From positions 1-15,837 of the forward strand of contig DCKD01000049.1 of the NCBI GenBank assembly GCA_002320245.1: DNA of 15,837 nt, given 5' to 3'. Numbering within the stretch: the stretch's first letter is position 1; each line of letters begins with the position of its first letter. The notes under the pieces were generated by a model. The model saw nothing but the letters and a program-made list of their open reading frames with translations, was not told the origin of the DNA and made no database searches. This DNA is from Lachnospiraceae bacterium UBA1683. Lineage in GTDB: Bacteria; Bacillota; Clostridia; Lachnospirales; Lachnospiraceae. The translations under genes were made by a program, and so were the position numbers. This document shows, piece by piece, positions 7,005-14,490 of the stretch.

Positions 7005-7078
7005 ACGGAGCATTTTACAAAGGGGACAGTCCCCTTTGCAAAAGGGACAGTCCCTTCTCATAGGGGACAGTCCCCTAT
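7005..7078. repeat. Cluster of GGGACAGTCCC palindromes (REP-like)
   Basis: Three tandem palindromes share the core GGGACAGTCCC: 7018-7038 (10-base arms around a central A), about 7041-7056, and 7060-7078. A partial unit, AAAAGGGGACGG, precedes them at about 7006-7016. The middle copy with its flank (GACAGTCCCTTCTCA) matches the element at 1107-1149. The cluster fills the gap between convergent yqeY and degV and supplies the TAG stop of degV (7075-7077). The copies are not spaced like a CRISPR. The likely identity is a REP-type element spread by an unlinked Y1 transposase, with a secondary role as a two-way transcription barrier; both points are inference. Confidence 0.8.
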
Positions 7079-7959
7079 TCTCTTTTATCTCCCCAGAAAA
7101 ATACCGCAACGGTTCCCGGACCGGTATGGCTTCCAATTGTTGTTCCGATACTGTTAATCACGACGTTTCCCTTTAATTTCGGAAACCGTTCTTCAATCAG
7201 ATTGGCAACCGTCCTTGCGTCTTCATAACATGCGGAGTTTGAGATGAAGCATTTACCCGCATAGTCAAGGCGATTTTCTGCCAGTGTCTCCATTTTTTTC
7301 AACGTTTCCTTGATTACCCGCTTTTTCCCGCGGACTTTTACTTTTGGAATGAGTTTTCCTTCCTGATTGACGGTCAGCAGCGGACAGATATCCAATGCCG
7401 TCCCGAACCATCCAGAGATTTTTGATACTCTTCCGCCTTTAATCAGGAATGTCAGATCGGTTGTGAAGAACCAATGGTTCAGATTCAGTTTGTTCTCTTC
7501 CACCCACTGATGCAATTCATCCACGCTCATCCCCTCATCACGTTTGTCAGCCATTTTATCCATCAGCAGTCCATACCCGGATGACGCCGCCAGAGAATCT
7601 ACTATATATATCTTCCTGTCCGGAAACTCCTGCTCCAGTTCCTCTTTTGCCGTAACCGCAGAGTTCCACGCCCCGGAAATCCCTGATGACAGTGTTACAT
7701 GCAGAATATCTTTTCCCTGTTCCAGAAACGGACGGAAATAGTCGGTGAATTCTCCAACATTAACCTGGGATGTCTTCGTATCCGCGCCATTTTCCATCGC
7801 CTCGTAGAATTTATCAAACGGCATACTCTGCCCCAAATCATCGATATGTTCAACCCCGTCCAAAAAGTAATGAAAACATACATAAGAAATATCTCTTTTC
7901 TCAAAAAACTCCTTTGCCATGTCTGCTGTGGAGCAACAGCTCAATATATAATCGCCCAT
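7075..7959 (-). CDS. DegV-family fatty-acid-binding protein
   Basis: A 294-residue cytoplasmic DegV/FakB-type protein. Known members hold a fatty acid for phosphorylation by FakA, feeding phospholipid synthesis. Motifs visible are TKTSQVN (61-67), TLSSGISGAWNSA (89-101; its serines contact the carboxylate in relatives), DLTFLIKGGRVSK (168-180) and IGTTIGSHTGPGTVAVFF (271-288). The N-terminus reads SCCSTADM where most relatives have a DSTADL-like motif, so the ligand-binding end differs slightly. GAGAGG lies about eight bases before the ATG at 7959, and a strong promoter is at 8002-8030. The stop codon is formed by the palindrome cluster, so the last residues may not be ancestral. No fakA is in the window. 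Confidence 0.93.
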   Translation of the reverse strand: MGDYILSCCSTADMAKEFFEKRDISYVCFHYFLDGVEHIDDLGQSMPFDKFYEAMENGADTKTSQVNVGEFTDYFRPFLEQGKDILHVTLSSGISGAWNSAVTAKEELEQEFPDRKIYIVDSLAASSGYGLLMDKMADKRDEGMSVDELHQWVEENKLNLNHWFFTTDLTFLIKGGRVSKISGWFGTALDICPLLTVNQEGKLIPKVKVRGKKRVIKETLKKMETLAENRLDYAGKCFISNSACYEDARTVANLIEERFPKLKGNVVINSIGTTIGSHTGPGTVAVFFWGDKRE

Positions 7960-8001
7960 GATTATTTTCCTCTCTCTCCTGTCTGTGTTTGCTACTCTCT
8001 C

Positions 8002-8030
8002 ATTATAAGAATTTTTCGCCTAAAACACAA
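8002..8030 (-). promoter_or_regulatory. Sigma-A-type promoter for degV
   Basis: On the minus strand TTGTGT (8030-8025), a 17-base spacer and a perfect TATAAT (8007-8002). The -35 box sits inside a near-palindrome, AAAACAATTGTGTTTT, which could be a repressor site or, together with the T-rich flank, the end of the upstream MATE transcript. Confidence 0.7.
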
Positions 8031-8046
8031 TTGTTTTTTCTACTTC

Positions 8047-9020
8047 TTAACTACTTCCCAAACTATTTCGGTATAAACTCCGCAAACAAAGCAAACCGAC
8101 TGCATCTGCAAGAAGCCATCCGAGCGGAACTGCCGCCCATATTCCGGTCACGCCGATTGCCGGGATAGCAGACAGCCCATATGCCAGCGCCACGCGGCTG
8201 CCCAATGAAATTACAGTCAGCACCACCGACATTCCCGGCCGGTTCATGGCACGGTAAAATCCATAGAACAGGAACAGGAATCCTATCAGGCAGTAAAAGC
8301 TGCCCTCTATCCTCAGATATTGGACTCCAACCGCCAGAATCTCTGTCTCTGTCGGCCTTACAAACAACAAAAGTAATTGCTTTCCGAAAACAAATACTAT
8401 GACCGACACAACTGCGCTGAACCCAAACGTCATCCACGCCGCGCTCCGGATTCCTCTGCAAATCCGCTCCGTCTTTCCCGCCCCGTAATTCTGTGCTACA
8501 AATGTAGAAAATGCATTTCCAAAATCCTGAACCGGCATATAGGCAAAAGAGTCAATCTTTACCGCAGCAGAAAACGCCGCCATCACAATCGTTCCAAAAT
8601 GATTCACCAGTCCCTGTACCATCAGGATTCCGAAGTTCATCACCGACTGCTGCACACAGGTCAGGATGGACAGGCTAAAGATTTCTTTGAGAACCGGGAA
8701 ATTCAATCGGAGATGTGTCCTTTTCAGGCGCATTTCCGGAAAATACACCCACATATACCAACAGATTCCAATTCCCGCCACATACTGTGAAATCACGGTT
8801 GTTATCGCAGCCCCCTCTACGTCCCAATGGAATTTCACAACAAACAGTAAATCAAGTCCGATATTCAACAGCGCCGAAATGCCTCTTTCCCAAGAAACTG
8901 CCCGACAATCAGCGTATCTACAATATTGTATAATTGCTGCAATAAATTTCCCGCCATCATCGGCAGTGCAAAAGCAACAAGCGCTTTTCGAATATCCCCA
9001 CTCGTAAAATCCCGATTCAT
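8047..9020 (-). pseudogene. MATE-family efflux transporter, internal deletion
   Basis: Remains of a MATE (multidrug and toxin extrusion) membrane transporter. The start is sound: ATG at 9020 with GGGGGAT upstream, then 47 normal residues ending VDTLIVGQFLGKEA. At about 8878-8886 the frame is lost and ends at TGA 8865-8867. A second frame picks up at ISALLNIGLDLLFVV and runs about 275 residues to 8047. In the intact relative at 14491-15837 the same two landmarks (VGKFVGTKA and ALLNIVLDLV) are 124 residues apart, so roughly 370 bases are missing, taking about three to four membrane helices with them. A functional exporter is very unlikely. The remaining C-terminal sequence is otherwise clean, suggesting a recent event. 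Confidence 0.88.
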
Positions 9021-9278
9021 CTTATGTATCCCCCAAAAAACATTCTCTATTATCTTCAAACACACTTCAGATAATATGTAGTATAACACTTACTTGGAAA
9101 ATACGTCCGCTTTGTATATTTTTTCGCAATTATTTGTATATTTCGCACAATTTATCTTTTTCTACCGCAAAAATATTGTGAACATTTCTTGCTTTTATCT
9201 GCTTTTTCATCTACACTGTATATAGTTGTATCTTTCTTGCGTGATACATAATCATATAAAAAAAGGAGACTTAAAATT
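9021..9278 (+). promoter_or_regulatory. Intergenic region upstream of the hydrogenase operon
   Basis: An A/T-rich gap of 258 bases between the divergent MATE remnant and the hydrogenase operon. It should hold promoters for both, but I see no convincing -35/-10 pair. TATAGT near 9221 and CATAAT near 9247 are possible plus-strand -10 boxes with poor -35 partners. An imperfect inverted repeat TTGT-N9-ACAA lies at 9134-9150; it recalls redox-repressor Rex half-sites but has the wrong spacing. The ribosome site GGAG is at 9265-9268. Confidence 0.35.
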
Positions 9279-11111
9279 ATGAGCAGACTTGAAATTCCTA
9301 CTCCTGTCAGAGCCCAAGTGGCGGTAGAAGAGCTCTACCGGGATTTGGAACGAAGAATCGAATCCAGTCCCCCGGGACTTTGTCCGGTTGATATGACGCG
9401 GGCATTTCTGGAGATGTGCCATACACAGTCCTGCGGAAAATGTGTTCCCTGCCGTGTCGGACTATGGCAGTTGAAAAACCTGCTGACCGATGTTCTGAAC
9501 GGCGAGGCAACAATGGAGACATTAGACGAACTGAACGAGCTTTCTGTTTCTGTCATGCAAAGCTCCGACTGCGCCATCGGGTATGAGGCAGCAAATATGG
9601 TACACAAAAGCCTGATCGGATGCCGCGAAGATTACGAAGAACACATCCGTCAGGGACGGTGTACCTGCCAGTATACCCAGCCTGTGCCCTGCGTCTCCCT
9701 GTGCCCCGCCCGTGTCGATATCCCCGGGTATATCGCACTGGTCAGCGAGGGGCGCTATGAAGACGCTATCCGTCTCATCCGAAAAGACAATCCATTTCCA
9801 ACCACCTGCGGTTTCATCTGTGAGCATCCGTGTGAGGCCCGGTGCCGCCGTAATATCGTCGATGACGCCGTCAATATCCGCGGATTGAAACGGGTAGCCG
9901 CCGATTTTGCAGGGGAAGTACCCCCTCCGGTCTGTTCCCCGTCTACCGGGAAACGTGTCGCAGTTGTAGGTGGCGGTCCGGTTGGATTGAGTGCTGCATA
10001 TTTCCTACAGCTAATGGGGCACCAGACGTATGTATTTGAAATGCTTCCGGAGCTTGGCGGTATGCTCCGCTATGGGATTCCGAACTACCGTCTTCCAAAA
10101 GAACGTCTGGATGACGATATCAATGCAATTTTAAAAACCGGTGTTCAGGTCGAGTGCGGCAGACGAATCGGAGATGATATTACCATTCAGAACCTCCGCG
10201 AAGAATATGATGCAGTTCTGATTGCCATTGGAGCCAGCACCGACAAAAAACTCGGAATCGAAGGAGAACAATCGGAAGGCGTACTTTCCGCAGTCCGTTT
10301 CCTGCGTGATGTAGGGGAAGGTACTCCTCCTGATTTGAGCGGTCAGGAGGTTGCGGTTATCGGCGGCGGAAACGTCTCGATGGATGCGGTCCGCACCGCA
10401 AAACGCCTCGGCGCAAAAAAGGTCAGTATCGTTTACCGCAGACGTACCGCGGATATGACAGCACTTCCGGATGAAATTGAAGGTGCCGTTGCAGAAGGCA
10501 TTGAAGTTCAGACACTGATGGCTCCATCTAAAATCGAGGTAAATGAAGCCGGCCATGTTAACGGCATTTATGTGACACCACAGATGATTAGCAAAATCAA
10601 AGACGGCCGTGCCAGTGTCCGCCCGACCGGCGGACCGGATGTTTTCATTCCCTGTCAGACGCTGATTGTAGCGATTGGCCAGGACATCGAATTCCAGCAC
10701 TTTGAAGAGGCCGGCGTACCGGTTCAGCGCGGGAAGATTCAGACCGCAACCTCCGGCGGATTCGACAGCATCCCGGGAGTATTCGCAGGCGGTGACTGCG
10801 CGTCCGGTCCTGCAACCGTAATCAAAGCAATTGCCGCCGCAAAAGTAGTGGCTGCAAACATCGACGAGTATCTGGGATTCCATCATATTATCAGTTGTGA
10901 CGTGGAGATACCGGAGCCTCGTCTGGACGACCGCCCACCATGCGGAAGAGTCAACATGACCGAGCGTGAAGCCTCAGAACGTATCTGTGACTTTAACGGT
11001 GTAGAAAACTGTATGTCCGAGGCAGAAGCCAAACAGGAGGCAGAACGCTGCCTTCGCTGTGACCACTTCGGCTACGGCATTTTCAAAGGAGGCCGGGAAA
11101 AGATATGGTAA
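9279..11111 (+). CDS. NAD(P)H-dependent GltD-like flavoprotein with NuoF-type 4Fe-4S domain
   Basis: A 610-residue cytoplasmic flavoprotein, probably the NAD(P)H-oxidising partner of the hydrogenase next to it. Residues about 40-115 are the NuoF C-terminal iron-sulfur domain: Cys52, Cys55, Cys58 in SCGKCVPCRVG and Cys98 in SSDCAIG. The FMN/NADH-binding part of NuoF is absent. Residues about 128-210 match the Cys-rich N-terminal domain of GltD-type enzymes (Cys138, 142, 177, 181, 185, 189). The FAD-binding VAVVGGGPVG is at 227-236, and the pyridine-nucleotide-binding VAVIGGGNVSMDA at 358-370. The FAD-closing GVFAGGDCASGPATV is at 500-514. A C-terminal Cys motif, CLRCDHFGYG, is at 591-600. It is not glutamate synthase: no large subunit is nearby. 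It overlaps hydA by 7 bases, so the two are co-translated. NADH versus NADPH preference is not decidable by eye. Confidence 0.88.
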   Translation: MSRLEIPTPVRAQVAVEELYRDLERRIESSPPGLCPVDMTRAFLEMCHTQSCGKCVPCRVGLWQLKNLLTDVLNGEATMETLDELNELSVSVMQSSDCAIGYEAANMVHKSLIGCREDYEEHIRQGRCTCQYTQPVPCVSLCPARVDIPGYIALVSEGRYEDAIRLIRKDNPFPTTCGFICEHPCEARCRRNIVDDAVNIRGLKRVAADFAGEVPPPVCSPSTGKRVAVVGGGPVGLSAAYFLQLMGHQTYVFEMLPELGGMLRYGIPNYRLPKERLDDDINAILKTGVQVECGRRIGDDITIQNLREEYDAVLIAIGASTDKKLGIEGEQSEGVLSAVRFLRDVGEGTPPDLSGQEVAVIGGGNVSMDAVRTAKRLGAKKVSIVYRRRTADMTALPDEIEGAVAEGIEVQTLMAPSKIEVNEAGHVNGIYVTPQMISKIKDGRASVRPTGGPDVFIPCQTLIVAIGQDIEFQHFEEAGVPVQRGKIQTATSGGFDSIPGVFAGGDCASGPATVIKAIAAAKVVAANIDEYLGFHHIISCDVEIPEPRLDDRPPCGRVNMTEREASERICDFNGVENCMSEAEAKQEAERCLRCDHFGYGIFKGGREKIW

Positions 11112-12853
11112 ATATTACATTAGACAATCAAACATTATCTGTGGCGGAAGGCACTACAATCATGGAGGCGGCTGCCGAAATCGGCATTCCCATTCCCAAA
11201 CTCTGCTATTTAAAAGGCATCAACGAGATTGCCGCCTGCCGCGTCTGTGTTGTGGAACTGGAAGGCATGGACCGTCTCGTCACCGCCTGCAACAATGTTG
11301 TCAAAGAAGGCATGGTCATCTACACGAACAGCCCGAAAGTCCGGGATGCCCGACGGAAAACCGTTCAGCTTATCCTGTCTCAGCATGACTGTAAATGTGC
11401 AACCTGTGTCCGCAGTGGAAACTGCTCACTGCAGACAGTTGCAAACGATTTGAACATTATTGACCTTCCTTATAAGGAACGATTGGAGAAATTTACATGG
11501 GATAAAAGTTTTCCGCTCATCCGTGATTCCAGAAAATGTATCAAATGCATGCGCTGTATTCAGGTATGCGACAAAATTCAGGACTTACATATCTGGGACG
11601 TGACAAGTACCGGTTCCCGAACGACCGTCAACGTAACCGGAAACCGGAAGATTTCCGAGGTTGCCTGCTCTCTGTGCGGACAGTGCGTCACACATTGTCC
11701 GGTTGGCGCACTTCGGGAACGCGATGATACAGAAAAAGTATTTGACGCCATTGCGGACAGGAAAAAAGTGGTAGTCGCTCAAGTTGCCCCCGCAGTCCGT
11801 ACTGCATGGGGCGAGGCGCTTGGACTACCGCCGGAGAAGGCCACGGTAGGAAAGATTATGGATTCCCTGAAACGCCTCGGTGTGGACTATGTATTTGATA
11901 CGACGTTTTCCGCAGACCTGACTATCATGGAGGAGGGAAATGAGTTCCTCCAGCGGTTTACAAAAGGTGAGTTAAAGCTTCGCCCGATGTTCACCTCCTG
12001 CTGTCCGGGATGGATTCGGTTCATTAAGTCACAGTACCCGCATCTCGTTCCGCAGTTGTCCACCGCAAAATCTCCACAACAGATGTTTGGCGCTGTAATG
12101 AAGACTTATTTTGCAGAATCCATCGGGGTAAAGCCGGAAGACATCTACACAGTTTCCGTTATGCCCTGCATTGCAAAAAAGGGAGAGCAGAACATGGAAT
12201 TATTCTACGGAGAATATGCCGGAAATGATATCGACGCAGTGCTCACGACACGGGAACTGACACGAATGATTCGCGCCGCCCATATTTCCCCTTCCACATT
12301 AAAAGACCGGGAATGCGATTCTCTGATGAAGGAAGGCTCCGGCGCCGGCGTCATCTTCGGCACAACCGGAGGAGTCATGGAAGCCGCACTGCGCTCCGCA
12401 CACTATCTTGCAACCGGAAGGAATCCGGCGCCTGACGCATTCAGGCTTCTCCGAAGCACCTCCCCGGATACCGGTGTCGTTGAAGCAGAAGTGCAGCTTG
12501 GCAGCACAACCGTGAAAGCTGCGGTTGTCAGCGGACTTGGAAATACAAGAAAACTGATTGAGTCAATTGAACATGGAAAAGTCCACTACGACTTTGTCGA
12601 AGTCATGGCATGTCCCGGTGGATGTGTCGGCGGCGGGGGCCAGCCGATTCACGACGGGAAAGAACTCGCCCACGAGCGGGGACAAAACCTGTACTTTCTG
12701 GATGCAAACGCCCCAATCCGTTTCTCACATGAGAACCCGGATGTACGAAAACTATACACGGATTATATGGAAAAACCACTGTCCCATAAAGCACATCAGT
12801 TACTCCATACAGACCATAACGCATGGGAAATGCCACACGGGGATAACAGTTAA
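11105..12853 (+). CDS. hydA: [FeFe] hydrogenase, group A
   Basis: A 582-residue hydrogenase that reduces protons to H2. The N-terminal 2Fe-2S domain has Cys34, 45, 48, 62. The His-ligated 4Fe-4S cluster has His94, Cys98, 101, 107. Two 4Fe-4S clusters follow: Cys145/148/151/155 and Cys188/191/194/198. The H-cluster motifs are complete: TSCCPGW (297-303), MPCIAKKGE (353-361) and MACPGGCVGGGGQP (501-514), with ligands Cys300, 355, 503, 507 and the proton-relay Cys299. The domain order and size match clostridial CpI-type enzymes. AAAGGAGG (11085-11092) lies inside the upstream gene, and the ATG overlaps its stop. Pairing with a GltD-like flavoprotein rather than HydB/HydC suggests NAD(P)H-linked H2 production (group A2-like arrangement, from memory). 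The maturases HydEFG are not in the window. Confidence 0.96.
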   Translation: MVNITLDNQTLSVAEGTTIMEAAAEIGIPIPKLCYLKGINEIAACRVCVVELEGMDRLVTACNNVVKEGMVIYTNSPKVRDARRKTVQLILSQHDCKCATCVRSGNCSLQTVANDLNIIDLPYKERLEKFTWDKSFPLIRDSRKCIKCMRCIQVCDKIQDLHIWDVTSTGSRTTVNVTGNRKISEVACSLCGQCVTHCPVGALRERDDTEKVFDAIADRKKVVVAQVAPAVRTAWGEALGLPPEKATVGKIMDSLKRLGVDYVFDTTFSADLTIMEEGNEFLQRFTKGELKLRPMFTSCCPGWIRFIKSQYPHLVPQLSTAKSPQQMFGAVMKTYFAESIGVKPEDIYTVSVMPCIAKKGEQNMELFYGEYAGNDIDAVLTTRELTRMIRAAHISPSTLKDRECDSLMKEGSGAGVIFGTTGGVMEAALRSAHYLATGRNPAPDAFRLLRSTSPDTGVVEAEVQLGSTTVKAAVVSGLGNTRKLIESIEHGKVHYDFVEVMACPGGCVGGGGQPIHDGKELAHERGQNLYFLDANAPIRFSHENPDVRKLYTDYMEKPLSHKAHQLLHTDHNAWEMPHGDNS

Positions 12854-13013
12854 TCCAAACGCTATTGACTGCAAACACATTTATGCGTTAGACTAACATT
12901 GACGTTAACTCAGGACGTTCAGAACGCAGACCACATACCCGCCTGCTTTGCATTTTGCTACTGTTCTGAACTGTTACAAAATAATCGCATCGCACCTAAA
13001 AGGAGGACACACC
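12854..13013 (+). other. Intergenic region after hydA
   Basis: A gap of 160 bases. AACGC and GCGTT near 12859-12889 could pair across a wide loop, but there is no stem followed by a T-run, so I see no intrinsic terminator for the hydrogenase operon. A strong ribosome binding site AAAAGGAGG ends at 13006, seven bases before the ATG at 13014. No convincing promoter was found. Confidence 0.4.
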
Positions 13014-13563
13014 ATGAGGACAGGAAACACACCTCGATTTTGTGTATTTCTTATCGTTTTTCATATGTTCCTCCTTTTTATCTGGCTGTTCCGCCGGGAA
13101 AGACAGCCGGCGAATCGGCCCATCCGGTGACCAGAGAAGAAACAGTGTGTTTTCCGTTTTCACCCCAGATGCAGGTGGAACCGTATTGTATGGAAATGAC
13201 ACCATATCCATCGACGCATCAGATTTCCGGATTATCGATGTATTTCCGCCCAACCAGCAGCACCAGATTGCTGTTCAGCTCTCTATGGTGCTCAATGCCG
13301 TTGTTTCACAGCAGCTTGTCCCGACCGTGGATGGAAAAATGGTTCCGGCTTTTGAGGTTATGACGGTGACATCTGCCATCCGCAATATGATTCGCGACAA
13401 TAAGGTCCATCAGATTGACGGTATCATCTACTCTTATGCAAAAGAAGAGATGATATCCATGGATTCCAGCCTTCTGCGCCTGTACAAAGACAGTATCATC
13501 AGCCGGGATACGGCGCTCACCTATGCCTCCAATCCGGAGATGCTGGAAAGAAAACTTCGATAA
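13014..13563 (+). pseudogene. Lipoprotein start joined to PilT C-terminus, frameshifted
   Basis: A broken composite locus. An ATG at 13014 has an excellent ribosome site, but its frame ends after 38 residues (stop 13128-13130). The next frame, from GTG 13042, runs 173 codons. Its first part reads FLSFFICSSFLSGCSAGKD, a lipoprotein signal with LSGC lipobox, then TPDAGGTVLYGNDTISIDAS, which resembles clostridial lipoproteins. From about 13228 it turns abruptly into PilT, the type IV pilus retraction ATPase: RIIDVFPPNQQHQI, the PilT signature AIRNMIRD (112-119; usually AIRNLIRE), HQIDGII, and the ending SNPEMLERKL. The Walker A and B ATPase core is missing. Removing one T near 13036-13041 would join the ATG to the lipoprotein frame. 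I infer a deletion between two genes plus a later frameshift. The PilT part is firm; the lipoprotein part is less so. Confidence 0.7.
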
Positions 13564-13644
13564 AACAGGAAATTCATAAATAAATACGGTTCTGAATCTG
13601 ATGCAGTTCTGAATATATTGAAAAAAACGGTCTGGAATTTTATC

Positions 13645-14487
13645 ATGAACCAATTCTTACACAACCTTTTTTCCGATAGACGCAGAACTGCTTTTTTGCG
13701 CGTCAGTGCGGTGCTCATACTCTTTGTCTCCGCATTTTTCATCGGACATCTGACGGCACAGGTGAAGGAACAGATCCGCCCTTCTTCTGTTCCATGCTCT
13801 GCTGAAGGCGACTGGGGCTTAAGCTTTCAGGGCGAAGGACAGCCGCCGGTTGCAAATGCGACCATGGAGGAACTGAAACAGTTTGATGCCTATTATGCAG
13901 AAGACACGGAAGACAAAGTGATTTACCTGACCTTCGACGCCGGATTTGAAAACGGCAACACACCTGCTATTTTGGACACGCTGAAAAAGCACAATGTAAA
14001 AGCGACATTTTTTGTTGTCGGCACTTACATCGAATCCAATCCGGATTTGATAAAACGTATGACAGCAGAAGGACATACCGTCGGAAATCATACATATCAC
14101 CACCCGGATATGTCCCGGATTGCCTCTAAAGTTTCTTTTGAAAAGGAATTGACCGATGTGGAGACTGCCTATCAGAAGGTGACAGGACAAGAAATGACCC
14201 GGTTTTACCGTCCGCCGCAGGGAAAATACAATGAAACCAATCTACAGATGGCAAAGGAACTTGGATACAAAACATTTTTCTGGAGCCTCGCCTATGTCGA
14301 CTGGTACGAGAACGACCAGCCAACGAAAGAAGAGGCGTTCGAAAAACTGCTTGGCAGGATTCATCCGGGGGCCATTGTACTGCTCCACAGTACCTCAAAA
14401 ACAAATGCAGAGATACTGGATGAACTCCTGACAAAATGGAAAGCTCTTGGATATCACTTCGGAGAACTGAGCCAGCTCGCCGAGTGA
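13645..14487 (+). CDS. pdaA: PdaA-like polysaccharide deacetylase
   Basis: A 280-residue membrane-anchored or secreted NodB-type deacetylase. A positively charged N-terminus precedes one hydrophobic segment at about 15-36, which serves as signal or anchor. The catalytic domain has TFDAG (96-100), with the metal/catalytic Asp, the zinc motif NHTYHH (148-153), RPPQG (189-193), WSLAYVDW and the late LLHSTSKTNAEILDE. The DAGFENGNT context, VDW and closing LLH-S/T-NAE pattern fit PdaA, which acts on N-acetylmuramate to form muramic delta-lactam in spore cortex; related deacetylases act on chitin or peptidoglycan. The start is uncertain: a TTG at 13618 is in frame, but the ATG at 13645 is preferred although its ribosome site (TGGAA) is weak. 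It may share a transcript with the broken locus upstream. Its stop is 3 bases from that of the converging MATE gene. Confidence 0.88.
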   Translation: MNQFLHNLFSDRRRTAFLRVSAVLILFVSAFFIGHLTAQVKEQIRPSSVPCSAEGDWGLSFQGEGQPPVANATMEELKQFDAYYAEDTEDKVIYLTFDAGFENGNTPAILDTLKKHNVKATFFVVGTYIESNPDLIKRMTAEGHTVGNHTYHHPDMSRIASKVSFEKELTDVETAYQKVTGQEMTRFYRPPQGKYNETNLQMAKELGYKTFFWSLAYVDWYENDQPTKEEAFEKLLGRIHPGAIVLLHSTSKTNAEILDELLTKWKALGYHFGELSQLAE

Positions 14488-14490
14488 CCA

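Noticed and set aside
7005..7078. CRISPR-like array
   Set aside because: Repeats are short palindromes with almost no spacer between them and unequal lengths; no cas genes are present.
10131..10886. Minus-strand open frame of 251 codons
   Set aside because: Antisense shadow of the GltD-like flavoprotein gene; its composition follows the coding bias of the true frame and no family is recognisable.
9279..11111. Glutamate synthase small subunit (gltD)
   Set aside because: The GltD-like half is real, but the NuoF-type cluster domain, the absence of gltB and the overlap with hydA argue for a hydrogenase partner.
12899..13363. Plus-strand open frame of 154 codons after hydA
   Set aside because: It overlaps the PilT-like remnant in another frame and reads as Pro/Ser-rich nonsense without a ribosome site.
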